DNA of 60,809 nucleotides from Candidatus Bathyarchaeota archaeon (GCA_029882535.1 JAOUKM010000005.1:1-60809); one strand, 5' to 3'; numbered from the stretch's first letter, positions 17,267 through 25,361 are shown. The notes: generated by a model not told the origin, from the letters alone. Program-made: numbers and translations.

Positions 17267-17797
17267 TTACTCATATTCCACTTGGATGTCGAAATCGTAC
17301 GTTCCACTTGCTCCTACAGTAGCAACTACTTCGAATGTCATTTGATAGTATTCGCCTGCCTGTAACGGGTCATTTCCAGTGTATGTTTCATAGGAATCAG
17401 AGGTTGTTATATCTAGTGTGTCAACAAACACCCATGATGTTGTTGAGTTTTCATAGATGTGCATTTTGCATTCAGTAAAATCGGTTGCTGATATTGTCGT
17501 AGTTACACTAATAGTCATGTTATGTGCTTCAGTGTCATTGTTCTTAAGAAAAACGCATTCAGTGAAATTTCGCGGAGTTCCAGGTTCCACATCAAAATCC
17601 ACAGTATACGTGCTGCCTGATATTGTTGCATCGCCAGGAGAATCTAGACCCTCTATCCATATGAATTTTGCAGCTCCTACTGTGACACTTCCGTCTATGT
17701 ACATGTATCTGAAAGTAGCTGCACTTGCTGTGGCTATGAGTAGCGTTGATATCAATAGTAGTATAAGTTTTGCTGATTTCTTGTAGTTTATGTTCAT
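17267..17797 (-). CDS. Secreted beta-sandwich protein, TasA/camelysin-like by appearance
   Basis: The 176-residue protein has a classical Sec signal peptide (basic NINYKKSAK, hydrophobic LILLLISTLLIA, cut near TASA/ATF), not a class III signal. The mature part is a predicted all-beta domain with a first strand region GSVTVGAAKFIWIEG, a central FDVEPGTPRNFTECVFLKNN and a closing LQAGEYYQMTFEVVATVGASGTYDFDIQ. That layout recalls TasA/camelysin proteins and the archaeal bundling pili that descend from them, but this is by eye only. Its start overlaps the stop of the upstream seven-helix protein by four bases (ATGA), so the two are co-translated. It may form a second, non-type-IV surface filament. 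Confidence 0.65.
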   Translation of the reverse strand: MNINYKKSAKLILLLISTLLIATASAATFRYMYIDGSVTVGAAKFIWIEGLDSPGDATISGSTYTVDFDVEPGTPRNFTECVFLKNNDTEAHNMTISVTTTISATDFTECKMHIYENSTTSWVFVDTLDITTSDSYETYTGNDPLQAGEYYQMTFEVVATVGASGTYDFDIQVEYE

Positions 17798-18498
17798 TTT
17801 GTTATTTCACCTCCCTTCTTTCTTTGTATATCCCGCCAAAACCTTAGGAGTACGTAGACACTTGCTCCTAAGACTCCAACACATGCAATTCCCAAAATTA
17901 TGTATACGTATATGGCGCCTACTATGAAGGCAGATTCACCCAATGTTGGCTTAATGGACACGAAGGCTGTTGCGCCTATTAGGAGAGCGGCTGAGGGGAT
18001 GGTTATTTGCCACCATTTTGGTTTTATGAGAGCGTAGATGCCTACGCTGACTACTATGGTGTCGAAGGCGAAGACGCTAATGAACATGAGGTCTAAGGGA
18101 AGTTGTGGGAGTGGAATTATTGCGTGTGGGGCTTCGACAGCGTAGTTGTATAGGAACATCGTTGATATGATGAAAGCAGGCGCTGTAGCGACGATTGAGA
18201 AAAGCTTTGCAATGGTCATCGTCTTTTTATAGAAGAATAGGTAGACGTTGAGGGCGGCAATGTTGGTTACTGCAATGATTAGGTAGATGAAGCTGTACCA
18301 GAAGCGCATGTAATCTGGGAAAGAGGCCATGAATTCGCGGGTGACGAGGAGTTGCCCAAAGCCTGCTAGAGCGACTAGTTGGTAGAGGTAGGCGAGTTTG
18401 TCTGGAAAGTATTTGTCAAATATGCACGTTAGTAGGCTTGTGGCTAAGAAGAAGTCAATGCCCAGTAGCATGAAGAACTCTGGCATCAGGGATTGCAT
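17794..18498 (-). CDS. Seven-helix membrane protein paired with the secreted beta protein
   Basis: The 234-residue protein has about seven hydrophobic helices (near residues 8-28, 35-55, 65-90, 98-120, 132-155, 162-182, 190-220) and a basic C-terminus (RFWRDIQRKKGG). It resembles no enzyme I can name. The ATGA overlap with the secreted protein at 17267 shows the two form an operon. An AGGAAAG ribosome site precedes the ATG. It could be an anchor, an export helper or a sensor for its partner; nothing in the sequence decides this. Confidence 0.7.
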   Translation of the reverse strand: MQSLMPEFFMLLGIDFFLATSLLTCIFDKYFPDKLAYLYQLVALAGFGQLLVTREFMASFPDYMRFWYSFIYLIIAVTNIAALNVYLFFYKKTMTIAKLFSIVATAPAFIISTMFLYNYAVEAPHAIIPLPQLPLDLMFISVFAFDTIVVSVGIYALIKPKWWQITIPSAALLIGATAFVSIKPTLGESAFIVGAIYVYIILGIACVGVLGASVYVLLRFWRDIQRKKGGEITK

Positions 18499-18663
18499 TT
18501 TTTTGTCTTTCCTGCAGGGATGGAAGAGACTTGTTTTGTGTACGATTTAAGAGGTATGAATTCTGAATCCGAATTAGAATATGACGTAAATGTGTTTACT
18601 TCGGATTAGAAATAGAATCATTTGTTTGCAATAAAATAGAATTGATCTCTATACAATACAACG

Positions 18664-19227
18664 CTAGGTAATGATTTCATAGACATAAGGCGGGTTCGTG
18701 GTGCGTGTTTCGAGAGCTATGCCAAGGAGAGCTTCAAGGTATCCACGTTGTACCTCATGGTTGTTGATGTAGGGAGCTTTGATCATTATATACTTGTCTC
18801 GTTGGAAAAAGTCGCCAAGACCTTGAACGCGAAGACGTTTGAAAACTTCTGACCATTTTTCTTTGTCTGTTGTGTTAAGATCTAGAGTGGCTTCCATACT
18901 GATTTTTGCGGCTTCACCCGCTTTTTTACCTACTTCGTGGTGTTGGTCTGGGGGAATGTATTGGAGTAGGGTGTGGATTAATTCTATGTTGATGAAGGCG
19001 ATGCGGCTGATGCCGGCATAGTATTCGCCGGGGTATTTCCAGTCGTAGATCATCATACTTCTGTAGACATCTAACATTTTGGAGACGAGTTGTTTTATAC
19101 CTGCTTCTTTTCCGTCTTGGATGAGTTTGTCTATGTACTTGCGTTCCTCTTCTTCAAGGATTATGGTGGTGCGTCGTACGTGTTCTTTTTCGTTTTTCGG
19201 TGGCGGCGTGTCTTTGGCTGGCTGCAT
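18664..19227 (-). CDS. Probable transcription regulator with ribbon-helix-helix-like N-terminus
   Basis: The 187-residue protein begins with a polar tail, then RRTTIILEEEERKYIDKLI...GIKQLVSKML (residues ~18-55), which looks like a strand followed by two helices of a ribbon-helix-helix DNA-binding fold. The C-terminal ~130 residues form an alpha/beta domain (for example HHEVGKKAGEAAKISMEATL) that could be a ligand or dimerisation domain; I do not recognise it. The gene appears leaderless: its TATA box is at 19251-19260, 24 or more bases before the ATG. A perfect 15-base palindrome sits directly upstream of that TATA box and may be its own operator. The neighbouring pilin genes are plausible targets. 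Confidence 0.6.
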   Translation of the reverse strand: MQPAKDTPPPKNEKEHVRRTTIILEEEERKYIDKLIQDGKEAGIKQLVSKMLDVYRSMMIYDWKYPGEYYAGISRIAFINIELIHTLLQYIPPDQHHEVGKKAGEAAKISMEATLDLNTTDKEKWSEVFKRLRVQGLGDFFQRDKYIMIKAPYINNHEVQRGYLEALLGIALETRTTNPPYVYEIIT

Positions 19228-19250
19228 ATTTGGTATATCCTTTTACATAC

Positions 19251-19278
19251 CTTATATGTTTTGCTGCTTAATAAGCAG
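19251..19278 (-). promoter_or_regulatory. Promoter with perfect 15-bp palindrome upstream of the regulator gene
   Basis: On the minus strand the palindrome CTGCTTATTAAGCAG (19264-19278) is followed by the TATA box AACATATAAG (19251-19260). The palindrome overlaps the position where TFB would bind. A dimeric regulator bound here would block initiation, so it is a candidate autoregulatory operator for the product of 18664-19227. Confidence 0.5.
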
Positions 19279-19428
19279 TTAAGCAATTGAGACAAAAAGC
19301 GAACGCGCTCGTGGCTTAGATTAGAGTCTTCGTATCCTCCAGATATAAATGGCCTTTCGGCTTAGGATTTCCTTTCTTATTTAGCTCTTACTCATTTTAA
19401 GCATGTAACAAATCAGCACATATGTTTT

Positions 19429-20706
19429 TTATCTCCACATTTGTAACGCTGTTTTCAGTTCTTTGTGTGTTTCTGCATATTTCTCTAGAACTATGCCTTG
19501 CATTTTTGCGTCAACCGCCTGCCTCATCGCTTTGGCGCCAGCGACGGTACCATCCCTGTGACCATGAATTCCTCCTCCCGCTTGAATAACAAAGTCTTTT
19601 CCGAAAATCTCAATTAAGGCTGGAACCAAGCTTGGGTGAAGACCTCCTGAAGCCACTGGTAAAACAGGCTTCAAACCGTCTATTTCAGCTTTTAGCGCGT
19701 CACAGTTTTCCAACACCTCTTCTCTCGTTTCAGACATTTTTCCAACAGCGGTACCCACGTGGAGCTGGTCCACTCCAATTATCCTAGATACTTTAGCAAT
19801 CACCCGCATAGCAACTCCATGCTCAGAGTCTTTCGTGAACGCCGCATGTCCCGCTCTGTGAGCATGGATTACTAGGTCGAAGTTTTGATTGCGTAATGTC
19901 TGCAAGGCAGCAAAACCACAAGTAAGAATGTCCACCATCATATATCGTCCACCATGTTCTTCCACGAACTGCGCCCGCTCTATCATATGACTCGTCTCTG
20001 AGGTCACGTTAACCATGTAAACCTTCTTTTCACCAGTCTCCTGTTCAGCTTTATCTCTACACTCCAAAGTTTTTATAACACGATCTTCGAAGGGATTAAA
20101 TTGTTGACTGCTCAAGTTTTCATCATCCTTCACAATATCACACCCGCCAACCCACGCATTAAAGGCAACTTCTGCGTGATCCTCGGTCTTCAAACCAAGT
20201 TTCGGCTTAATTATCGTGCCAACCAACGCTCTATCTTTAACCTCTAAAAGCTTTCGAACTCCATCAATGCCATATTTCGGGCCTTTGAAATTGTCAGCAA
20301 TCTTTGAAGGAAAATACACATCGTTAAGCCTAAGCTTCCGCAGAGCACCCAAACCGAACACGTTTCCAGCTATGCTGCTGAGAATGTTAGGCATATTAGC
20401 AAGTTCGAACAGCTCAACTGGGTAAGCTATGCGAACGTTGTTTCCGTTGATTTCGAAGACTGTGGCACGCAATTTTTCCACATAAGTTTTCACCGTTGTC
20501 AGTTCAGTCCATGTTCCTATGGAACTTTCAGCAGCAACTCCGCCTGCAGCCACTTTAATATCAATTCCTCTCGGCTCAACATAAAAATCACAGATTAAAT
20601 CGTCTTCTTTAGGGCTATATGAAAAGTCGACAAAGTCCACGTATTTCACATTCTTTCCTCCAACAACCCACAGTTTCTTTAAGAATATTTTTTGCTCTTG
20701 TGTCAC
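19429..20706 (-). CDS. rbcL: Ribulose bisphosphate carboxylase, form III (archaeal)
   Basis: The 425-residue protein is a complete archaeal RuBisCO. Catalytic elements are all present: GTIIKPKLGL (substrate Lys), GGCDIVKDDENLSSQ (carbamylated Lys and metal-binding Asp/Glu), HAHRAGHAA (active His), GTAVGKM (loop 6 Lys), VASGGLHP and QAGGGIHGH (phosphate binding). In form III-bearing archaea the enzyme carboxylates RuBP made from nucleoside monophosphates (AMP phosphorylase, ribose-1,5-bisphosphate isomerase), yielding 3-phosphoglycerate; those two partner genes are not in this window. The start is a GTG at 20704-20706 preceded by AGGA, with a TATA box at 20736-20744. It is divergent from a radical SAM gene. 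Assignment to a form III subgroup needs a tree. Confidence 0.96.
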   Translation of the reverse strand: MTQEQKIFLKKLWVVGGKNVKYVDFVDFSYSPKEDDLICDFYVEPRGIDIKVAAGGVAAESSIGTWTELTTVKTYVEKLRATVFEINGNNVRIAYPVELFELANMPNILSSIAGNVFGLGALRKLRLNDVYFPSKIADNFKGPKYGIDGVRKLLEVKDRALVGTIIKPKLGLKTEDHAEVAFNAWVGGCDIVKDDENLSSQQFNPFEDRVIKTLECRDKAEQETGEKKVYMVNVTSETSHMIERAQFVEEHGGRYMMVDILTCGFAALQTLRNQNFDLVIHAHRAGHAAFTKDSEHGVAMRVIAKVSRIIGVDQLHVGTAVGKMSETREEVLENCDALKAEIDGLKPVLPVASGGLHPSLVPALIEIFGKDFVIQAGGGIHGHRDGTVAGAKAMRQAVDAKMQGIVLEKYAETHKELKTALQMWR

Positions 20707-20735
20707 AAATATCCTGTTTTGCAGCTCTCAGCTTT

Positions 20736-20744
20736 TGATATAAG
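20736..20744 (-). promoter_or_regulatory. TATA box of the RuBisCO gene
   Basis: CTTATATCA on the minus strand lies about 30 bases before the GTG start, giving a very short leader containing AGGA. The divergent radical SAM promoter is ~190 bases away, so the two are separate. Confidence 0.45.
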
Positions 20745-20934
20745 ACGAGTATTATTAGCGTTTGTGTTTCGCAGAAAAGAACTATTGTTTCAGCCGTATA
20801 GAAAAATACGATGCTCCCACTCGCTTTTGCAGTTTTCGCTTCTCCAATAAAATAACCAATCTCTTTGAGGAATATAAGTTGCCATCTTCAAATTCCGCCG
20901 AAATACCACATTTTCTGATTTTTGATTCAATACA

Positions 20935-20945
20935 TTTATTAAATT
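20935..20945 (+). promoter_or_regulatory. TATA box of the first radical SAM gene
   Basis: TTTATTAAATT is centred ~26 bases before the ATG at 20967, which fits a leaderless transcript starting at that codon. This favours 20967 over the ATG nine bases earlier. Confidence 0.45.
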
Positions 20946-20966
20946 AGTCTTGCAAAAATGCGAACT

Positions 20967-22508
20967 ATGCCAAGGAAAAGGCTTGTTCACTCAGAGAGTG
21001 AAGGGGTTCTCATTGTTCTCACAGGCTCCGCTACCGATATGAGCGATTTCAATCTCAGTCCCTTCAGGGCATTCACGGGAGGGTTCCCAACAGGCATTAT
21101 TCCGAAAAGATTGCTGAAAAAGTATTGGTACCCGCCGGTGCCTAATAACAAAAATGGCATTGCTAGATATGCACCTTATGGAATGCGAAAAATCGAAGCC
21201 GTGTTGATTAAGGAATTTGGCGCCGAGAACGTTGCGGTTGTACATCCGAATAATCTGCAAAAGGTTGTGGGACCAAAAACAAAGGTTGTTGGAATCTCTT
21301 CTATGGAGCCAGCTGGAACAGGTTTTGTCAGCCGAACTTACACATCCTTTGTAGGCTTTGGTGGCGAACCCATAGCAGCTGCTGAATTCAGAGAACTAAT
21401 GAACAAGCCAATTCTTCGAAAGTGGGGTGCTAAAATAATTCTTGGAGGCACAGGTGCATGGCAAATTCATAAAGCGAAACTGCAAAAGAAATACGGCATA
21501 GACTGCATTGTTATGGGTGAGGGTGAAAAGACAGCTTTGAAAATTTTTCATATGGCTCTCAATGGCGAAGAGCTTCCTCTACTAGTTGAAACCGAATCGC
21601 CTGACCCAGAAGAAATCCCATGCATTATACAACCGTCAATTTTTGGCATCGTGGAAGTTATGCGTGGCTGCGGACGCGGTTGTAAATTCTGCTCACCAAC
21701 ATTGAGGAGACGTTACTCCTTTCCTCTAGACCATGTCTTGAAAGAGGTTGAATTGAATGCGAGTAAGGGCACAAAAATGATAATTTTGGCTAGCGAAGAC
21801 TTGTTTTTATACCAGTCTAAGGAGAAGTTTCTACCAGATCGTGAAGCGGTTGTAAAATTGATTAAATCAATTGCTGCTGTGCCTGGAGTCAAGTATATTC
21901 AACCTGCTCATGCGTCTTTGGCACCTGTTGTTTATGATCCTAAGATGATCGAAGAGATTAGTCCGATTCTTCTAGAGAAATCTCTGTGGGTTACGAAGGG
22001 CACTAGGCATAGCTCGGTTGAAATTGGCATAGAGACTGGAAGTATTCGACTTATGAATGAGCACATGAAAGGCAAAATGTTGCCGTACAAACCCAAGGAA
22101 TGGCATGACGTAGTAACGAAGGGAATTGAAGTTATGAACGAAAACAGTATTTGGCCATTAGCAACATTAATCATTGGTTTGCCCAGTGAAACCGAGAATG
22201 ATACGATCGCAACGCTTGAACTAGTAGACAAATTGAAACGCAGCAAACTATTCTATGTGCCCTTGCTGTTTACTTCGGAAGAAGACTGCATGCTCAAAGA
22301 GGCGCGACACATGGATTTAAAACATTTAACGCCGCTGCAATGGGAGCTTATAGCTACATGCTGGAAACGCAACATAGAGGTTTTCGTTTCGGAGGACCAG
22401 TATTGGAAGATAAGGTTTGGTGCATTGATTGCGTATGCGATTTATTATAGGTGGAAGCATGGAAGGAAGGTTTTGAAGCCGATAATGAGGTTTTCAGGAT
22501 GGACTTGA
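20967..22508 (+). CDS. B12-binding-domain radical SAM protein, substrate unknown
   Basis: The protein of ~513 residues has an N-terminal region of B12-binding type (residues ~90-200: VVGISSMEPAG, IILGGTGAW, IDCIVMGEGEKTAL) and a radical SAM core with the cluster motif CGRGCKFC (CxxxCxxC) near residue 235. The second half contains the usual SAM-fold segments (HSSVEIGIETGS, PLATLIIGLPSETENDT). Such proteins do methylations, ring rearrangements or C-C bond formation. No canonical B12 DxHxxG is seen, so cobalamin binding is doubtful. It stands alone between RuBisCO and tRNA-Glu, so context gives no substrate. Confidence 0.85.
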   Translation: MPRKRLVHSESEGVLIVLTGSATDMSDFNLSPFRAFTGGFPTGIIPKRLLKKYWYPPVPNNKNGIARYAPYGMRKIEAVLIKEFGAENVAVVHPNNLQKVVGPKTKVVGISSMEPAGTGFVSRTYTSFVGFGGEPIAAAEFRELMNKPILRKWGAKIILGGTGAWQIHKAKLQKKYGIDCIVMGEGEKTALKIFHMALNGEELPLLVETESPDPEEIPCIIQPSIFGIVEVMRGCGRGCKFCSPTLRRRYSFPLDHVLKEVELNASKGTKMIILASEDLFLYQSKEKFLPDREAVVKLIKSIAAVPGVKYIQPAHASLAPVVYDPKMIEEISPILLEKSLWVTKGTRHSSVEIGIETGSIRLMNEHMKGKMLPYKPKEWHDVVTKGIEVMNENSIWPLATLIIGLPSETENDTIATLELVDKLKRSKLFYVPLLFTSEEDCMLKEARHMDLKHLTPLQWELIATCWKRNIEVFVSEDQYWKIRFGALIAYAIYYRWKHGRKVLKPIMRFSGWT

Positions 22509-22569
22509 TAAATGTTAATTTCAGAGCTGAACACTTTAACATATTATAAACACTTCTAACTTGAAATAG

Positions 22570-22661
22570 TGCTCCGGCCGGGATTTGAACCCGGGTCGGT
22601 GGCTTTCCCTCTTAGAAAAGACGAGAGGCCACTATACTTAACCGGACTATACTACCGGAGC
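22570..22661 (-). tRNA. tRNA-Glu(CTC) with a 17-base intron
   Basis: Read on the minus strand, acceptor GCTCCGG pairs with CCGGAGC, discriminator A is at 22570 and CCA is not encoded. The T arm is CCGGG-TTCAAAT-CCCGG. The anticodon stem GTGGC/GCCAC closes a 24-base loop. Removing 17 bases (22605-22621) after position 37 leaves a seven-base loop CTCTCGA with anticodon CTC (22623-22625). The acceptor and T arm match archaeal tRNA-Glu. CCTCT within the loop can pair with AGAGG, as in a bulge-helix-bulge splice site at the usual 37/38 position. Confidence 0.9.
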
Positions 22662-22803
22662 TCGAATAATACTACTTTTTTCATTTGCGTTTGCGATATA
22701 TAGCAATACCGTCTCTCGCTTTAGCGTACATATTCGACCCCTGCTCCAATGAGTTTAGTTTCTTCTTCTCACGCACGCTGTAGGCGGTTAGGTCTTAAAT
22801 CCT

Positions 22804-23729
22804 TCAAAAGCCAACTACTTTCACAAGTAACAAATAACACAACATCACTACCACCGCAACAACCCCATACTTTGCCGCGGTTTCCTGTAGCTTAATGACG
22901 TTTCTTGTCGACGGTTCCTTTAACATATCAGCATAACGCCGACAATGGGTACGGAAAGGGGAAAGAATACCAAAAACAAGAATAAATGTCTGTAAGGCAG
23001 CAAACCAAAAACTGAATAGACTAAGGGCGAGAAACATGCTAATACAAACATAAATCCGGCGACAATGGCACCATTCTTTCTTCCGTATTGGACAACAAAA
23101 GTGTGAATTCCCATTTTACGGTCTACTTTATAGTCTCCAATGGCCTGAATAACGTGACCACTACAATGAATCAGCATTAGCGGCATGGCACCTAACAGAA
23201 TCAATGAAACATCAGAGTTTAGCTTGCCAGTTAACTCCAACCCCATTAAGAATGGCATGAAGCCAGCACCTACTCCTGAAACTATAAAGTCTGCGATTGG
23301 CACTGTTTTCAGTCTGAAGGGGGGAGCAGAATATGCAGTTCCGAACGTAAGATAGATGACAAACAAGGGTAGGAGATACGCATCAACCAAAATTACCAAA
23401 ACTAAACATAGAATAATTAGCGAAAGGGAAAAGATTAACGCTGTCCGAGGCGCTATTCTCTCAGAGGCAATGGGCATATTAGACTTGAACACGTTCTCTT
23501 GATCCTCCTTTCGGTCGAAGTATTGATTCAAGATGAAGATACTGGCTGTAGCAAGTGAGAAAGCAAACAAGACAACAAAGAAGCGCTCAGGAGTGGGTAA
23601 ACTCAGGACGATGCTTCCTAAGCCAAAACTAAAAAGCCACCCAAGCCAACTCCCAACTCTCGTAACCTTAAGGTATACCATAAGCGTCGAGAACCAGCGA
23701 GTTCCTGAAAAGCTTTTACCAACCTTCAC
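22804..23729 (-). CDS. UbiA-family prenyltransferase, frameshifted near the C-terminus
   Basis: The first frame (stop at 22920) encodes 269 residues of a UbiA prenyltransferase with both Asp-rich motifs: NQYFDRKEDQEN near residue 68 and GDYKVDRKMGIHT near 198, and 7-8 membrane helices. In the overlapping frame ending at 22804, RRYADMLKEPSTRNVIKLQE and a last hydrophobic helix look like the natural C-terminus. A one-base indel around 22930-22975 would join them into a protein near 300 residues. The family attaches prenyl chains to aromatic or glycerol phosphate acceptors (archaeal lipids, quinones, haem). The specific acceptor is unknown. The break may be an assembly error or a real late truncation that spares the active site. 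Confidence 0.8.
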
Positions 23730-24114
23730 AATTCCAACTCACACAGTAATTAGTGAATAATATTAAAATTGTTTTGTTTAGAAACTTTCAATAAGCTTTA
23801 TGTACGCGCCTCCTACCGGAGGTACCTCCATGTCATTTGGGATAAACTGACAGCGTGTGCGTATAAAGATATGATAGCCAAGTCAGAGAGTTCTTATCGG
23901 TAAACTTCTTGTTTAATAAAGCCCATTAACACTAGCTTCTACGAAGGGTAACACATAGAAAAAAGAGGGAGTAAATTGGGAAAAGCTAGATTCGGTAAGT
24001 GTCTACTTTCGGCTTCTTTCCTTTCTTCTCTACTTTCAATACTCCTTTTTTCTGGAACTTATAAAACCTTAATTAGTTATGTTCGACATTTTATTATTAG
24101 GAGAGGTTCAGATT
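23730..24114. other. Intergenic region with a short alternating hairpin element
   Basis: No gene is evident. At 23809-23829 the sequence CCTCCTACCGGAGGTACCTCC can form either CCTCC/GGAGG hairpin, because the central GGAGG pairs with copies on both sides. The region ends with the promoter of the small exported peptide gene. Confidence 0.4.
24057..24067 (+). promoter_or_regulatory. TATA box of the first exported-peptide gene
   Basis: ACTTATAAAAC lies 48 bases before the ATG. Transcription would begin near 24088, leaving AGGAGAGG (24099-24106) as a strong ribosome site eight bases before the start. The good promoter and ribosome site argue that this short gene is real. Confidence 0.5.
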
Positions 24115-24312
24115 ATGAAGAGAAAGTACTTAATCTTGATTTTAGTAGGAATCTGCGCCTTTGCTCTATTTGCTGTATTCGTAGCAAATATACAGGCTGA
24201 TCAGAATTTCAAAGCTGAGTATGGCACACTCCATCCACCAAGCTTAGGTGTGAAGCCGAGGGGTATGGGGGACATTCCTGTGAATGGAATACCATGTAGT
24301 CCTCACCCATGA
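24115..24312 (+). CDS. Small exported peptide precursor, copy 1 (65 aa)
   Basis: The product starts MKRKYLILILVGICAFALFA, a signal or anchor helix, with a plausible signal peptidase site NIQA/DQNF. The remaining ~37 residues are hydrophilic, Pro/Gly-rich and end DIPVNGIPCSPHP. The gene at 26807-27034 has the same plan: MKR start, SA/DLSF after the helix, and a C-terminus TIPKNGLPAPSR. The shared features are ADxxF at the mature N-terminus and IPxNGxPxxP at the C-terminus. No known family is recognised. A secreted signalling peptide, a bacteriocin-like peptide or a small membrane-anchored factor are all possible. A canonical TATA box and Shine-Dalgarno precede it. An upstream in-frame ATG at 24079 would disrupt the signal and is rejected. 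Confidence 0.65.
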   Translation: MKRKYLILILVGICAFALFAVFVANIQADQNFKAEYGTLHPPSLGVKPRGMGDIPVNGIPCSPHP

Positions 24313-24356
24313 GAGTTGTGTGCACAAAAAAAGAAGGGATAGAGGGGCGAAAATAT

Positions 24357-24635
24357 CTAGCCTATGATCTGGTGAAGGATTAGCGCTACGATTAGAGCGA
24401 TTATGGAAATCACCATGATTCGTGTTCCGTAAAGAAAATTTGTTTTCTGCCCTTGCCTGAGCCCTGAAAACCACAAGATTGCACCACACATGATTAGAAA
24501 AGCGGGAAAACCATACATCATCGTTTCGTCGTAAATAGAGCCAACTAGAGTTACGATGGCGACAATTATTATAGCAAATATATCTAGGATTGGAAATTTT
24601 GCAAAAGCCTTCTTGCGTGATTCTTCCCAAGTCAT
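24357..24635 (-). CDS. Small three-helix membrane protein
   Basis: The 92-residue protein has a polar N-terminus (MTWEESRKKAFAKFP) and three hydrophobic helices near residues 17-34, 42-58 and 70-91, with a basic loop (RQGQKTNFLYGTR) between the second and third. No enzyme motif is present. It converges on the first exported-peptide gene with 44 bp between stops, so it is not in an operon with it. Function unknown. Confidence 0.6.
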   Translation of the reverse strand: MTWEESRKKAFAKFPILDIFAIIIVAIVTLVGSIYDETMMYGFPAFLIMCGAILWFSGLRQGQKTNFLYGTRIMVISIIALIVALILHQIIG

Positions 24636-24725
24636 CTATGCGTTTCCACCGTTTCATGTCGAATTTCTTGTATCCTAAGTTTCTATTGATTTCCTATAAA
24701 AAAGATGGGTGTTTGCTAAAAGCTT

Positions 24726-24911
24726 CTAGCTTTTTGCAATCAATTCTACTAGAGCTGTAAACCGCAAGCATACAGCCTCGGAAACAAAGCTCTCAACAGA
24801 GTTGTGTGCTAACCAAGGCGATTTCTCCATAATAAACTGGAACATTTTCACGTCCACGTCAACGGTTACAGGCTTAGTTCTGCCATGTCGCTTTCTTCTC
24901 TGTCTCCACAC
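24726..24911 (-). CDS. Small basic DNA-binding-like protein overlapping its upstream neighbour
   Basis: The 61-residue product starts with a very basic segment (RQRRKRHGRTK) and continues VTVDVDVKMFQFIMEKSPWL...SVESFVSEAVCLRF, a strand followed by helices as in ribbon-helix-helix proteins. The first 46 bases overlap the end of the gene at 24866-25201 in another frame. The core resembles the upstream protein's VPVHVTLFQPFHDFLKEHLE, so the two may be diverged duplicates. An alternative is a frameshift joining both frames into one protein with two similar domains. The start codon is not certain. Confidence 0.5.
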   Translation of the reverse strand: MWRQRRKRHGRTKPVTVDVDVKMFQFIMEKSPWLAHNSVESFVSEAVCLRFTALVELIAKS

Positions 24912-25201
24912 AACTCCTTAGTTATCTCTATGTGGCTCCGCTTGCTGAACCAGTTTTGGCTATTCACATAAGAATCTTCATTGGGCGTTACCATGTCATG
25001 TAATTTGTGGGCTTCCTTGTAGATCATCTCCCTGCAAACGTCTGCTATGGTTTGTTTGCTGCCGAAAAACTCCAAGTGTTCTTTTAGAAAGTCGTGGAAC
25101 GGCTGAAACAGCGTTACGTGCACTGGAACCATGTCTCCACCTAACTCTTTCGCGAAAGCTTTCGCAAGAGCCTCTTTCTTTTCCGTTACTTGCTCACTCA
25201 A
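24866..25201 (-). CDS. Hypothetical protein, ribbon-helix-helix-like core
   Basis: The 111-residue protein has a helical N-terminus (TEKKEALAKAFAKELGG), then VPVHVTLFQPFHDFLKEHLEFFG and a helical TIADVCREMIYKEAHKLHDM. The strand-helix-helix order is compatible with a ribbon-helix-helix regulator, but no operator or named family is seen. It is upstream of, and overlaps, the small basic protein at 24726. Together they look like a two-gene regulator cassette. Confidence 0.55.
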   Translation of the reverse strand: MSEQVTEKKEALAKAFAKELGGDMVPVHVTLFQPFHDFLKEHLEFFGSKQTIADVCREMIYKEAHKLHDMVTPNEDSYVNSQNWFSKRSHIEITKELCGDREESDMAELSL

Positions 25202-25361
25202 ACCCTTTCACCTTTCTCTAAGCAAGTGTGAAACCTTTTGCCAACAAAAAATCTTGTTCAGATAATACGCATTCTCTAGCCTAGATTATTTGCTTAAGTT
25301 TTTCATTTTACGTTATTTTTATAGGTGAGTAGCTTCCCTTTTTTGAGTAAGGTGCATAAGA

